Assembly (NCBI GenBank): GCA_023376005.1
Contig: CM042157.1
Coordinates: forward strand, 56,253,287 to 56,317,286
DNA length: 64,000 nt
Reading direction: 5' to 3'
From: Doryteuthis pealeii
Lineage: Eukaryota > Mollusca > Cephalopoda > Myopsida > Loliginidae
A model generated the notes under the pieces. It worked only from the letters and a program-made list of their open reading frames with translations, searched no databases and was not told where the DNA came from. Positions 12,710 to 24,100 of this stretch are shown one piece after another; position 1 is the stretch's first letter; the number at the start of each line of letters is the position of its first letter. A program made the translations under genes and the position numbers.

Positions 12710-12930
12710 GGCTTGGCTTCGTGAATTAAGATTAAGGGGGGTGGTCCATATTGACTGCAGGCATGTTCATGGCTGATTTGGTCAATATGGGACAGGCAGC
12801 TGAAAGCCTAGTCAAGGTTTGATGGTATAGTGTTGTGGTTCCTCATGGCTAGGCTTCATGAATGAAGATTAAGGGGGTGGTCCACGTTGACTGCAGGCAT
12901 GTTCGTGGTGGATAATGCAAATGCAGAACA
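12710..12930 (+). repeat. Tandem duplication, two ~130-bp units
   Basis: GATTAAGGGGGGTGGTCCA followed by TTGACTGCAGGCATGTTC occurs at about 12730 and again at about 12867, each after ATGGCT.GGCTTC. The units differ by scattered substitutions. Confidence 0.85.
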
Positions 12931-13055
12931 GGCAGAAATAGATCATCACCAAACATGCACTCAAATGGTACCATGTCATATTCATTAAACCAAAGGGTAA
13001 AACTGAATTTATCAAATAAAATATAATTCCACTTCTGATCACCAAAAAATTCTAG

Positions 13056-13220
13056 ATTAAAAAAAAAATCTTAAAATTTGGAAAAAAAAAAATCTTAAAA
13101 TTTAGAAAAAAAAAAAATCTTAAAATTTAGAAAAAAAAAAAAAATCTTAAAATTTAGAAAAAAAAAAAAAAAAATCTTAAAATTTAGAAAAAAAAAAAAA
13201 TCTTAAAATTTAGAAAAAAA
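13056..13220 (+). repeat. Minisatellite, ~6 units
   Basis: The unit is ATCTTAAAATTTAG plus an A-run of 8 to 16. Length variation is confined to the A-run. Confidence 0.92.
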
Positions 13221-14165
13221 ACAAGTTGAAATGTCTAGTGTCACTATTCCAAGAATACCAGAAAATGAAAAAAATTAATTAAATATAATTATTTCATAAC
13301 AAATATACATGTAATAAATATTAAAGATGTTTATTTGATTTGATATAAGGATTCAGATTATTATGAAATAATTACACTAATATATTTACTAGCGGAATTT
13401 TTTTTACTGGAAACAGCATAACTGCTAATAAAACTTATTGTAAAATAGTTAATTCTTGCATATGTCCATTCTTTCCCTTATAAGCAATTTAATAGAGTGT
13501 AAAAGCTTTGCCCAAATTCATCTGAGAATGCATTGAAAAAAGACTGAAATATTTAGGGAAAACTGATACCAGTAAGATTTGAACCATGTAACCATAGAAA
13601 CAAAATAAATTAGAGTCAACAAAAAAATCTTTCTTTCTTATTTTTCAATAATAAAAAATTTAAAAACTAAACAAAAAAAATGTAATTCTACAGAAATGAA
13701 GGATATGCAAGGGGGAAGTACTTTCAAAAGTGCTAAAAAAAAAAAATTTAATTGAGAAAAAAAAAAACTGAAATGATTGTCAGAAATTTTTAAATTGAAG
13801 GTATTATTATTCAATTACCTCCTTTTTTTAAAAAAACAATATCCATATCCTACTTCTTTTCCATAAACAGTTTGCTGGAAAAATAATTGTTGTAATTTGG
13901 TTGTTGAATTTTAAGAAACCGGAAGTACCAGTTCCAGCATTGTGTACTGAAAACAGAAGTACTGGTTCTCCTATTTATATTAAATAAACCGCTCTTCCCA
14001 GAATGCCTCACAAACTAGATCACCTTTTCTATCATGCCCCTACACAACAGTATATAAAGGGATACCACCCACATGGGACCAACTTGGTCTGATGATTACA
14101 TAGGCAAGAAAATGATAGTCACCAAGTGCAGTTGACTATCATAACTTAGATATATATGCTCTATT
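13221..14165. other. AT-rich intronic DNA
   Basis: No gene or matched repeat was seen. The part at 13900-14090 is less AT-rich but has no usable frame. Confidence 0.5.
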
Positions 14166-14396
14166 ATTGGGTTTAGCTCAGTCGGTAGAGTGTCCGACTA
14201 GGAACCATGTGGTTCCAGGTTTGATACCGTCCCTCGCCAACTCAGCTTATGAGTAGTGCGGTAAAGTGAGGAGCTGATGGTAGGTGTGGCGCTCCACCTC
14301 AGATGCCAAAACAATCTATTTTGTCTAGTGCTAGTGATAGACTCCCTCACTGTCTGGCTGATACTGACTTTAAGGCATCCCAATAACTTTACTTAT
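14166..14396 (+). mobile_element. SINE family A
   Basis: tRNA-like head GTTTAGCTCAGTCGGTAGAG, with B-box in the GGTTCCAGGTTTGATACC stretch. The body has GAGCTGATGGTAGGTGTGGC, AAACAATCTATTTTGTCTAG and TAACTTTACTTA at the 3' end. Confidence 0.88.
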
Positions 14397-14424
14397 TGAT
14401 ATTTAACACTCTTTATTTATGAAA

Positions 14425-14428
<4 letters not shown>

Positions 14429-14482
<54 letters not shown>
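14429..14482. repeat. (TA)n microsatellite
   Basis: About 26 TA units. First of six TA tracts within 1.8 kb. Confidence 0.95.
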
Positions 14483-14484
<2 letters not shown>

Positions 14485-14754
14485 CAGTCACCATTAAATC
14501 CACCAAGCAAACAAATAAAATACTATTTACTTCTGGATTTTTTTAAAAACCCGATTTAAAATTGCTCAATATAAAGAGCTAAATATAAATTTAAAATCGA
14601 ATAGCTTAAAATTACAGACTATAGTTTTTCACAGGAAAATACCCTGAAGATTCGCGCTACTGAAAGAAACTATAGTCGGTAATTTTAAACCATTTGATTC
14701 TAAACGTATATGTATACTCTAAACAAATCATAAAAAAAAAAATCTAAGAAGTTC

Positions 14755-14828
14755 GTTTAGTGTTGAGGTTATGGGATCGGCCTGTCAGCTTGGCAGTCCG
14801 GTTTCAAATCACGCACAGGGCGGTCTTC

Positions 14829-14830
<2 letters not shown>
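14755..14830 (+). mobile_element. Isolated tRNA-like SINE head
   Basis: GTTGAGGTTATGGGATCGGC, then CTTGGCAGTCCGG and TTTCAAATCACGC give an A-box/B-box-like pair about 30 bases apart. A body I can match is absent because a TA tract begins at 14832. The head differs from families A to D. Confidence 0.45.

Positions 14831-14831
<1 letters not shown>

Positions 14832-14870
<39 letters not shown>
14832..14870. repeat. (TA)n microsatellite
   Basis: About 19 TA units, directly after the tRNA-like head. Confidence 0.95.
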
Positions 14871-14872
<2 letters not shown>

Positions 14873-15014
14873 AACAACCTAATCAGTGGTTGTTTACATA
14901 TTACTTTATTACTCTGTTTAGTAGTCTTAACAAAAGCATTCTTCATTTCTTCACATATGTAAGAAACTAATAGTCATTCAGTGCCATTGACTGTATCTGT
15001 GCTATCCTTATATA

Positions 15015-15016
15015 TG

Positions 15017-15054
<38 letters not shown>
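15015..15054. repeat. (TA)n microsatellite
   Basis: About 20 TA units. It is the left border of the first foldback element. Confidence 0.95.
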
Positions 15055-15057
<3 letters not shown>

Positions 15058-15458
15058 TTAAGAGTAAGGAAATGAATCTGACAGTATAAGTATAGACAAA
15101 AGGATATGAAAACACACAATGCTGTTAAAATGAAAATATTTTATATCATATTCATAGCTAATATTGAACAATATTTTGATTTATAAAAATCATCTTCAGA
15201 GTTGTTTTTTATTCCAGACTCATCGAGAGAGAAGCAGAAAATAATTTGAATTAAAAATGAAAACATTGATGTTCCAAAAAACGTAGTTTTCGTTTTGAAT
15301 TCAAATTATTTTCTGCTTCTTTCTCGATGAGTCCAGAGTAAAAAACAAGCTCTGAAGATGATTTTTATAAATCGAAATATTGTTCAATATTAGCTATGAA
15401 TATGATATAAAATATTTTCATTTTAACAGCATTGTGTGTTTTCATATCATTTTATATA
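15055..15458. mobile_element. Foldback element FB1 between TA tracts
   Basis: Left terminal motif GGAAATGAATCTGACAGTAT starts at about 15068. Arms 15104-15270 and 15283-15448 are near-perfect inverted copies; for example ACACACAATGCTGTTAAAAT is mirrored at 15419-15440. TA tracts flank both sides (15015-15054, 15459-15488). No coding capacity. Confidence 0.88.
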
Positions 15459-15488
15459 CATATATATATATATATATATTATATACAT
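15459..15488. repeat. (TA)n microsatellite
   Basis: Shared border between FB1 and FB2. Confidence 0.9.
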
Positions 15489-15927
15489 TGAAGAAAATGG
15501 TTAAAAAATTAAAAAAAAATATGAGGGTGAGGCTGATTTATTGATATCTGAAAGAAAAAATGTTATGGGCATGCATTTCGAACAGATTATTTACATGTAC
15601 GGTCACAAATTTAAAATAAATATGTACCAGGTATGCATCTCCATTCATCATCAGGATATGAATCAAATATCATGCGTTGTCAATTTCTGCTTTAACGACG
15701 GATATGAGAAAAGAAAATATACTTACAAAAGTGATTAAATCATAAACAAATGTTTTTTTTTACCTGGTACATATTTATTTTAAATGTGTCTGTACATGTA
15801 AATAACCCAATCGAAACAAGTGTCCATAACATTTTTTCTTTTAAATATCAATAAATCATCCTCACCCTCATATTTTTCACTTTTAATCATTTTCTTCAAC
15901 ATACTGTCAGATTCATTTCCATTTTTT

Positions 15928-15933
<6 letters not shown>
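15488..15933. mobile_element. Foldback element FB2 between TA tracts
   Basis: Arms 15488-15640 and 15756-15900 are inverted copies: ATATGAGGGTGAGG is mirrored by CCTCACCCTCATAT. A ~115-bp loop separates them. The right terminus carries ATACTGTCAGATTCATTTCC, the reverse complement of the FB1 terminal motif, before a TA tract. Confidence 0.88.

Positions 15934-15961
<28 letters not shown>
15934..15961. repeat. (TA)n microsatellite
   Basis: Right border of FB2. Confidence 0.9.
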
Positions 15962-15962
<1 letters not shown>

Positions 15963-16206
15963 CTTTCCTCATTGATTTTTTTTAACATTTATTTTATTTT
16001 CCTATTAAGTTATATTCAGTTGTCAAAAATACTTTGACAAAGGGTGAATGTCACTCAAAATATTGGAAAAATAAAGTGAACCAAGGACAAAACAATGTTT
16101 ATATATTAGAACTCTGTTTTTTGTTCACTTTTTTTCTTTTTTTTATATTTCCTATGCTTCCTGATATCACAGAAAACATTCACAAGAACAAAATTAATAC
16201 ACAACT

Positions 16207-16210
<4 letters not shown>

Positions 16211-16243
<33 letters not shown>
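16211..16243. repeat. (TA)n microsatellite
   Basis: About 16 TA units, in the large intron left of exon 16691-16774. Confidence 0.95.
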
Positions 16244-16246
<3 letters not shown>

Positions 16247-16690
16247 CTTTGGTTAAAATCTGGTTGTTCTCACAAGTTATTCAGCCTTTTCCAATCCCTC
16301 ATTCAGAAATTCTAAAATATGTATCCATTATTCCAAAGTCAATCCAGATTGTACCACAAAAGCGCAAACAAATTCTGTTTTTTTAATATATAAATGTCAA
16401 TTGAGAAAAAAAAATAAAGAGTGATAAATTTAATTCCACACACAAATGGTTGGTATGATGATTTGGTTACAGTTCTGGTTTGGAAAGGGGTGGGGGGAAG
16501 AAAGAAAGATAGCCCATAGAAGAAAATAGAATCCGGAGTTGGGAGGTTGGAAAGGGGGGTGGGGGTCTGGAGTGCACCACTGGACAACCAGTGGGTGAGA
16601 AGACTCTTCAAAAGCAGCAGCAGCAAGTGGTTGAAAACAGCCAAGTTAGTGGTCATCCTATAAATAGTGCCAGGTGCAGAAAATACTTAC

Positions 16691-16774
16691 AATTTCCACA
16701 ACTCCCCCAGTGGGGGTAGCGGTTGTCTTAGAATCAGGTTTAGATAATGACCGAGGCATGCTGCTAATGGGTTC
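16691..16774 (-). CDS. SPPL2: SPPL2 exon K (residues 386-413), hydrophilic linker
   Basis: Acceptor is TTTTCATTAG before GAACCC, and donor is GAAATT before GTAAGT. It is 84 bp, phase 0 at both ends, and encodes EPISSMPRSLSKPDSKTTAT followed by PTGGVVEI. It is rich in Ser, Thr, Lys and Pro. By position it extends the loop between TM6 and the GxGD-bearing TM7. In known vertebrate SPPL2 proteins this loop seems shorter, so the exon may be lineage-specific or alternatively used. The reading frame stays open after joining. Confidence 0.85.
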
Positions 16775-17045
16775 CTAATGAAAACAGAGAAATGTACAAT
16801 CACAGCAGAGACGACACACATGAAGAGTGAGAGAGAGAGAACCGGAGATTAATAAAACCCCTGAATATTTACCTGGAGAAAATCAGATAGGATCAATGTT
16901 TAAATGATAACATATTGTAACTATAAGAGACTTTAAAAACTTTTTGATTTAAAAAAAAAAAAAAAAAATTACTTATAAATTGACTGTGTAGACAATAATG
17001 ATACATTCATTTGTGTAAAAAAGTAAATATATATATTGTTTAAGC

Positions 17046-17078
<33 letters not shown>

Positions 17079-19176
17079 CATACATATAATAGTAAAGCCT
17101 AAAAAAAATAAGAATAAATAAATATATATCGATATATATTAATATCTATAATGCAAAAATTCGGAGAAGGAATCTTCCTTACAACATAGAAGTTTTTTTT
17201 AAAGAAGTTGTAGTTTGCAGAGCTCAATGTGTGCTCTTATTGTCAGTCACAGAGCAAAATTATATAAGTAAAAAATATAACAGAAGATTTAGATTTTAAT
17301 CTTTTAGCTAAAAATCTAAATCTTCTGTTATATTTTTTTTACTTATATATATCTATGTATATATCTATCTATCTATATGTATGTATACAAAGAATTATAG
17401 AACCATTGTGGTATTAAGAATGACTATTTTAACTTAAAATTATCTACATTAGGTGATTGAAACCCTATTGAACTATTTCACAGAGCAACAACTCCATAAA
17501 AAAAAAAAGAATTAAATTTTGATATTTAATCAACATCTGTTTACTTTAACAGTATGTTCATACTCCCACTAGAATTTAAGCAATGATGAGTTTGTTCAAT
17601 AATTAGATGAATGACCACTGAAGCAACAGAAGGTACTGTAAGCAAACCTGAGGTCTGTGTGCCATATCTAAGCTTTCCCACCACTGCAATCCCATCGTAA
17701 ACCACTCTCAGTGGCTCTTACTTGTGCCATTATAATTGAGCAGAAGGACTTAGATTACAATAATAATAATAATAATAGGACTTTATTTTAATAGAATAAG
17801 TTCTGAGGTCAATAGATAGGGAATTTTGAAATATCCCATCATACAGGTAAAAAAAAATACCAAGAAAATTTGGTACAGCCGTGGTAGGCAAAGAGTTAAA
17901 AAAAAGATTCCATTCTATCGATGTTATTATTTTAACCATTTCCCTTGTATTCAATTTAAAAAAGAACCAGAATCAATCAAACATCTTTTCTTGTTTTATT
18001 TTAGATGTTAGTGAAAACCTGTGAACTCCTTTACAATTTATAGTGCCATATAATCTACGTCAATCATAGTCAATTTATTGTCTTCAAAATAAAACTTGTA
18101 TACATAGATATTGGTGAAACATTGCACATACATAGTATATATTATCTATTTAGATTTAAAAAAAAAAAAATAAAAAAAAAGGGGGGAATTTTTATCTCAC
18201 CTGTTCATTTTGATGATGGCTTCTTCCACCTGTAGCTACATCAATCATTACACTGGAGCCATCCTGAAAAAAATATATAAGTAAAAATTAGACCAAAAGA
18301 GAAAGCCAGGATTATCCAATAATGATCTATAATAGTTGAATTCATATGACTATCAAAAAGAGACACTAGTAATAAATCTATAATGTACTGTACAAATGAA
18401 AAAATATTGATTGATTTTAATGGCATGTCAACTAGTCTAGGATTATTTTATGCCTAGAGGCTTGAGAACAGCATTCATTGTACACCTATATTTTTTGTAT
18501 AATTGTTTTTAAAGAGTGTTTGTAGTTATATAATATCAAGTATTCCTATTTAATACAAATAATTTGCATAGAGTTGTATAGATTCATGCATTCATATCTA
18601 ATGTTAATAATTATATGGTTTATAGCAATTATTTTTATTTGATAATAATCATTTGTTTGCACACAGTTATATGGTTTCAACTAATAATAATCCTTAGTAA
18701 ACAATTATAACTTCAAGTAACTATACTTAATACAAATAATTTACAGTTATATGGTATCAAGTATTCCTATCTAATACTAATAGTTTTCAAAACATATCTT
18801 TTTGACCTATAGATGGAACCCTAACAGGTAGTACCCCTCTGGATCAGAGTGGACCTATGAGTAATGGCAATGAAGGGGTACTTCACACTCCCCAGAATTA
18901 AAGCCTCATCATCAGATGCAGTTTAGTGTCATACCAAACATACCACTTTTTTGGAGGGTGGAAGTCTTACCCTTACTGTAGAGAATACTGTTAGCTTATT
19001 CTAAGCCTCACCAATAGGGTAGAAATTCAAATTAATATCTAGAATTTTACAAGAGTCACCTAACACATAAGAGTCATGACTAATAATAGTTGAAGTTATA
19101 CAACTATTAAAAAGAGGTTGGTTGTTGGGTTTAATGGCACATCAACCCTTGTGGGTTATTTAATGCCAAATCTTTT

Positions 19177-19229
<53 letters not shown>

Positions 19230-21124
19230 TTGTTTATAGAAATAATTTGTTTTTAACTTAATGTGTACTAATAAGTACTGGGTGTTGACCCTCAGCCAAC
19301 AACATCTAGCACCTATATGATAAAAAGTGTTGGGCATTTGCCATAAGAGCAATTTGAAGAATACAGTCAGAACAATCATATAGGTGCTAGGGTTTGACAT
19401 GACCAGCCAATTGATCAAATCAGGACTTTCCAACCGGCCATTTAACCCAAGTAAGGGGACGAAGTGGAGTGTTGTATGTCATAGGACCACTTAGTCCCCG
19501 GGTTACTAGTCTCTCTTTGATCTGCCCTGTCAGCTGGGGCTGTAGAATAAGTTAAGCTGCACCTCTTCAGAGGCGTAAGACCCCCCCCCCCCAACTCCAA
19601 TGGGACCACTTGTTGGCCATGTCTGGCAACCAGTAATGTTTGAGGACAGAATTGCGATGACTGAGCAAGCCATCACAATTCTGTCCTCAAATATTGCTGG
19701 TTGCCAGACATGGCCAACAAGTGGTCCCATTGGATTTGGGGGGGGGGGGGGTTCTTATTCCTCTGAAGAGGTGCAGCTTAACTTATTCTACAGCCCCAGC
19801 TGACAGGGCAGATCAAAGAGAGACTAGTAATAATTCAAGATGTATTATAACTAAGTCTTTGGAAATTCATATTTAAACAACTCCTTAAAATGAAAACTGT
19901 CCAAAAAATATTAAATTATGATGGACATTCATTAAACATCCTTATAAGTTTGTATCTTTGTAAATGTCTGACAGAAAAAAATTATACAAACCTCTGTAAA
20001 AAATGGAGTGATGAATACAAAGAAAACATCATAAACAAAAGCCAGAGATAAAAATAGGGCACCAGCCTGAAATAAAGAAAGAGAAAAAATTACAAGAGGG
20101 ATAAAATTATTGGTCTTTTTCTATTAACCACATTAAAAGACAATAGTACTAAATTCTTACAAGTTTGATGAGACTATGTTACCAGGACAAAGTTAAAAAG
20201 ATTTATAAGAGTGATATATTATTGAGAGGTTTTGAACTATTGTCCTCATCTGGTGCAATGGCTGAATTGATACAGTTCTAAGTGATAATCATCTGTAGTT
20301 TGTAGGTTCAATCTTGACCATAGGTGATAATAACACAGAATACTTAACATAGTTTAACACTTGTACCTGATTATGGTTAATTGAATAAGAACAGTCTACC
20401 TCCGTGAATTGAAGGGCTTGGTTTGAGGTTCCGTGAAGGTTCCCAACTATGACATGAGTTCGACAAGAAGGTTTCCGAGTTTGACGAATTCTCAAAAATT
20501 TAGACAAATAATATCAAACATTTCCTATTTACAAAACTCAGATCCAGTCAAAAAGAATCTTTTAACTGTAATTAAATTTCAGTTTTTATTCAAGATAGTT
20601 AAAATTTGTTCTAGTTAATTTTCCCCGTCTCCATATAAAAACTTTTTGTCTGAATTTTTTTTAGATGAAGCTTGATAATATGTATTATTTAAATTTTTCA
20701 AACAGTTTTCCTCATTTTTATTGTTATATACACAACATTTCAGCCGATGTGCCATTTGGCCTTCTTCAGATGTTTCTTGTCAAACTCAGCTTTCAGGTTG
20801 TACACATGGTGCAATGGATATAAGCGTTGAGTTGATACAGTTCTAAATGACAATCATCATAATATAATGTGACCTATCTGTGGGTTAACTGCAAATACCC
20901 ACTTTGACAACCACAAATTAGGTGTGTGACGTATCTGCTAGTATACACGGTAAACTGTTAATTATTTTATGTGTCCCCTGAACCAAAAAGTCAAGAAGTG
21001 ATAATAAAAAGCAACAAAATATTAGTCATATCTAATCAGGAAAATTCTTACAATTCAATAAAAATTTAAAATATAATGATATCAATATATTTGATTCTTG
21101 ACCATATTATATTTTAAAAAATTC

Positions 21125-21157
<33 letters not shown>

Positions 21158-24100
21158 ACAAACTTGAAGAAGGCTGTAGAATGGTTTGGCTTAAATGCTG
21201 TGGTTATCACCCAAAGTTTGAAACATTCTGAAAGTTATACATTCTTACATGAACATTTACTACATGTTCATATAGTATGATGTGCTATACTTTCTACCAT
21301 GGCAGGGCGGAGGGGGGTTGAAAAGTTCTCAGCACAACCAAATAGAGAATGACTTTTGGAATATTAACAACTGCAACATTTTTTACATAAACTTTTTATT
21401 TTTGCAGGAGCCGCTCATAGTGTAACAGTTATCATTAGAGGAAATAGACGCAACAAGTTCAAATCTTGAATAAGGCTATTTGCATTTTAAATTAAACCCT
21501 TGGAAAAGGTATGAATCTATTCTCCCTCCAGCTATGGGTAAATAGGGAAGCTAAGATCATAAGCTTTGGTGTGGAATCAAGTCTAGAAGAAGGAAAACCA
21601 GTGTAAAATAATGAGATATGGAAAAAACCAAGATTTTAGTTATACATTGCTTAATAGTGGAAATAAATAAGATTAAGGATGACATGTGAATGGCTGACCT
21701 GTTGGCTTCTGATTGATTAAAAAGTGCCTACAGGACGAGGAGTGAAAGGGAGATAGTGAGAGGAGATTGTCTGGGCTGAGTGTTTGAGGAGGACATATGG
21801 GAAATGCAATCTGTCATTTCAGGCTTGCACTTGGGTTAATGAAAAAAATACATAAATGAGCTCAAAAAGAAAAAAAAAGACAAGAATGTCTTGTGTTCGT
21901 TATTAAAAACTATCAACAGCACAAGACAAGACATCCCAGAAAGAACCCAAGAAGACCCCAAGTAATTTCCAGACTCCAAGAAACAGAGAAAATGCCAGCC
22001 CAACAACAAATGTAAAATACCAACAGCTATGATCCAGATAAGTATAGAAACTGCATACTCTTAATTAGATGCAAAGTCAAATAGAGAAATTTGCTTAAAA
22101 CTTCATTTCTTTTAATTGAACCCACAATGTTACACCAGTTGTACTCCACTTAAAAAAAAAATGATGACCTTGTGTCATTTCTGCTCATGGCAGAAGGGTT
22201 GGATATATACATATGTGGAGAAATTTTTTAAAGAAAACAAACACAGGATGTCATGAACAATGGAAACTCTTTATGTCAATACTTAAGTATTTTGGTTTTT
22301 TTTAAAACGCCAAGTAAATAACGGATAATAACCTTTTATCACACATTCAACATACACTGAACATATTTCATCTTTTACTCATACAAATATTCAATGTCCT
22401 GAAGAAGGTTTTAATTTAAAAAAAAACGAAATACTTAAGTATCGACATAAAGAGTTTCCATCATTCATGACATCCTGTTTGTTTTCTTTAAAAAATGTTC
22501 TCCACATACTGTCGGATTAATTTCCTTATCGTACTTTCATATATACATATATGAACATTTACTACATGTTCATATAGTATGATGCATGATACTTTTTAAT
22601 ATGTGTGGGTATGAAAAGTTCTCAGCAGAACCAAAGTAATGACTTGGTGGCTGGGGAGATTTTTCTTTTTGAAGATTTAAAGAAACTTAAAATACAAAAG
22701 TGCCAAGTGCAATGAACTACAGGATGAATATGTGGAATGTCATGAATATTTTTTCCTTTCTCAACTTCATTCCTTTTTAGTTGAACCAGGAATTTTTCAA
22801 TACTCCCTTGTACTACATTCACACCTCTGTTTTCATATACAAATTTCTATAATTAAGTAGAGGGTGGCCTGAAGGTCTTGCCACCCCCTACCAAACCATT
22901 TCCTTAGCCTGGTAAATTGCACATTCAATTCCTAAATGTGTAAACATGTTTTTCCCAGACTCTACAGGCTAGGAAGATTTATTTCTGGAACAAAGAAAAT
23001 CTGCATTATTATGAAAAAGTGGAACCGATCTCTAATGATTTGGGCTGTCATATTGAGTAAGCACTTGACACTCCCTTATTTAATCAAGGGCTCTATTAAC
23101 CAGCACTCTTACCTGGCCATATTAACTCAACATCCTGTTGAGAATTTTTTAAGTCCAGAGTCCCATTCCTATAAGGATCTATAAAAACGCTAAAAATTGC
23201 CTTTTCTTTTAAAGTTACTTGTTATTTCCCTTAAAATAAAGACTTCTAAATATGTCTAATATATTTAAACAAAGGCTATAGTTTGGGTCAGATTAGGAAA
23301 ATGAATATGACTTCCGGCCAGGTGGAATGAGGAGGTATAAAATGTTAAGAGTTAAGGAAGTGATTTGGTGGGGTGACAAGACTTTCGGACCACTCAGTAC
23401 AATAAACTGGTGAGAAGAGAGAGGAGAAAAAAAAAACATTATAAGAACAAAATGATTGGGTTGATCAAATTGAGAATATGTATTTAGTCACCCCCCCCCA
23501 CACACACACAAGCAGAATGTGATATAAAGGATATAAATAGAATGTAACAGGTTTGAATTCAGAGTTTTCCTTCTCATAGACTAGTTACAATACCAAGGTT
23601 AAAGAGCCCAGTCTGCACTACTATTTACTATCTATATGCTTATATATATATCTACTATCTATATGCTTATATATATATCTATCTTATGCTGGAGGGAGAA
23701 TAGTTGGATGCATAACTTTCCCAAGGGTATTATCACAGTGAAATGTAAACAGCCTCATCCAGGATTTGAACTCAGGTTTGTGTGTCCATTTTTTATGAAG
23801 ATAAATATTTCCCCACGGGTGTCTCAAATTGAGAATAGTAAAAAAAAAAACTGGTTCTTTTACCAAAATAGTGATACTAACCTTTAAACTTGGAATACGA
23901 ATATTTTTTAACACATGTATACAGAACAATAGACCCAGAAAATCTTGAATGGCCCAAGAAAAGCTGAAAAAGATCAAATTAAATAAAGTTGAAACAAAAA
24001 GAAGAGAGGAAATTCAGGCAAAACTCAAGCAATATTCAAACAGCAAAAGATAAATTAACACTAGCCAGGGTAGGGTTTAGGGTCTCACCCCACCCACCAA

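Noticed and set aside
13056..13220. CRISPR-like regular repeats
   Set aside because: It is a eukaryotic A-rich minisatellite with variable A-runs and no distinct spacers.
14090..14135. Minus-strand ALGDYHFLAY, a possible GxGD exon
   Set aside because: It lacks the (I/V)xPG(L/M) continuation and the following frame does not resemble TM7.
19530..19803. Two nearly identical proteins in opposite directions (MGPLVGHVWQP...)
   Set aside because: They are the two halves of the palindrome at 19504-19829.
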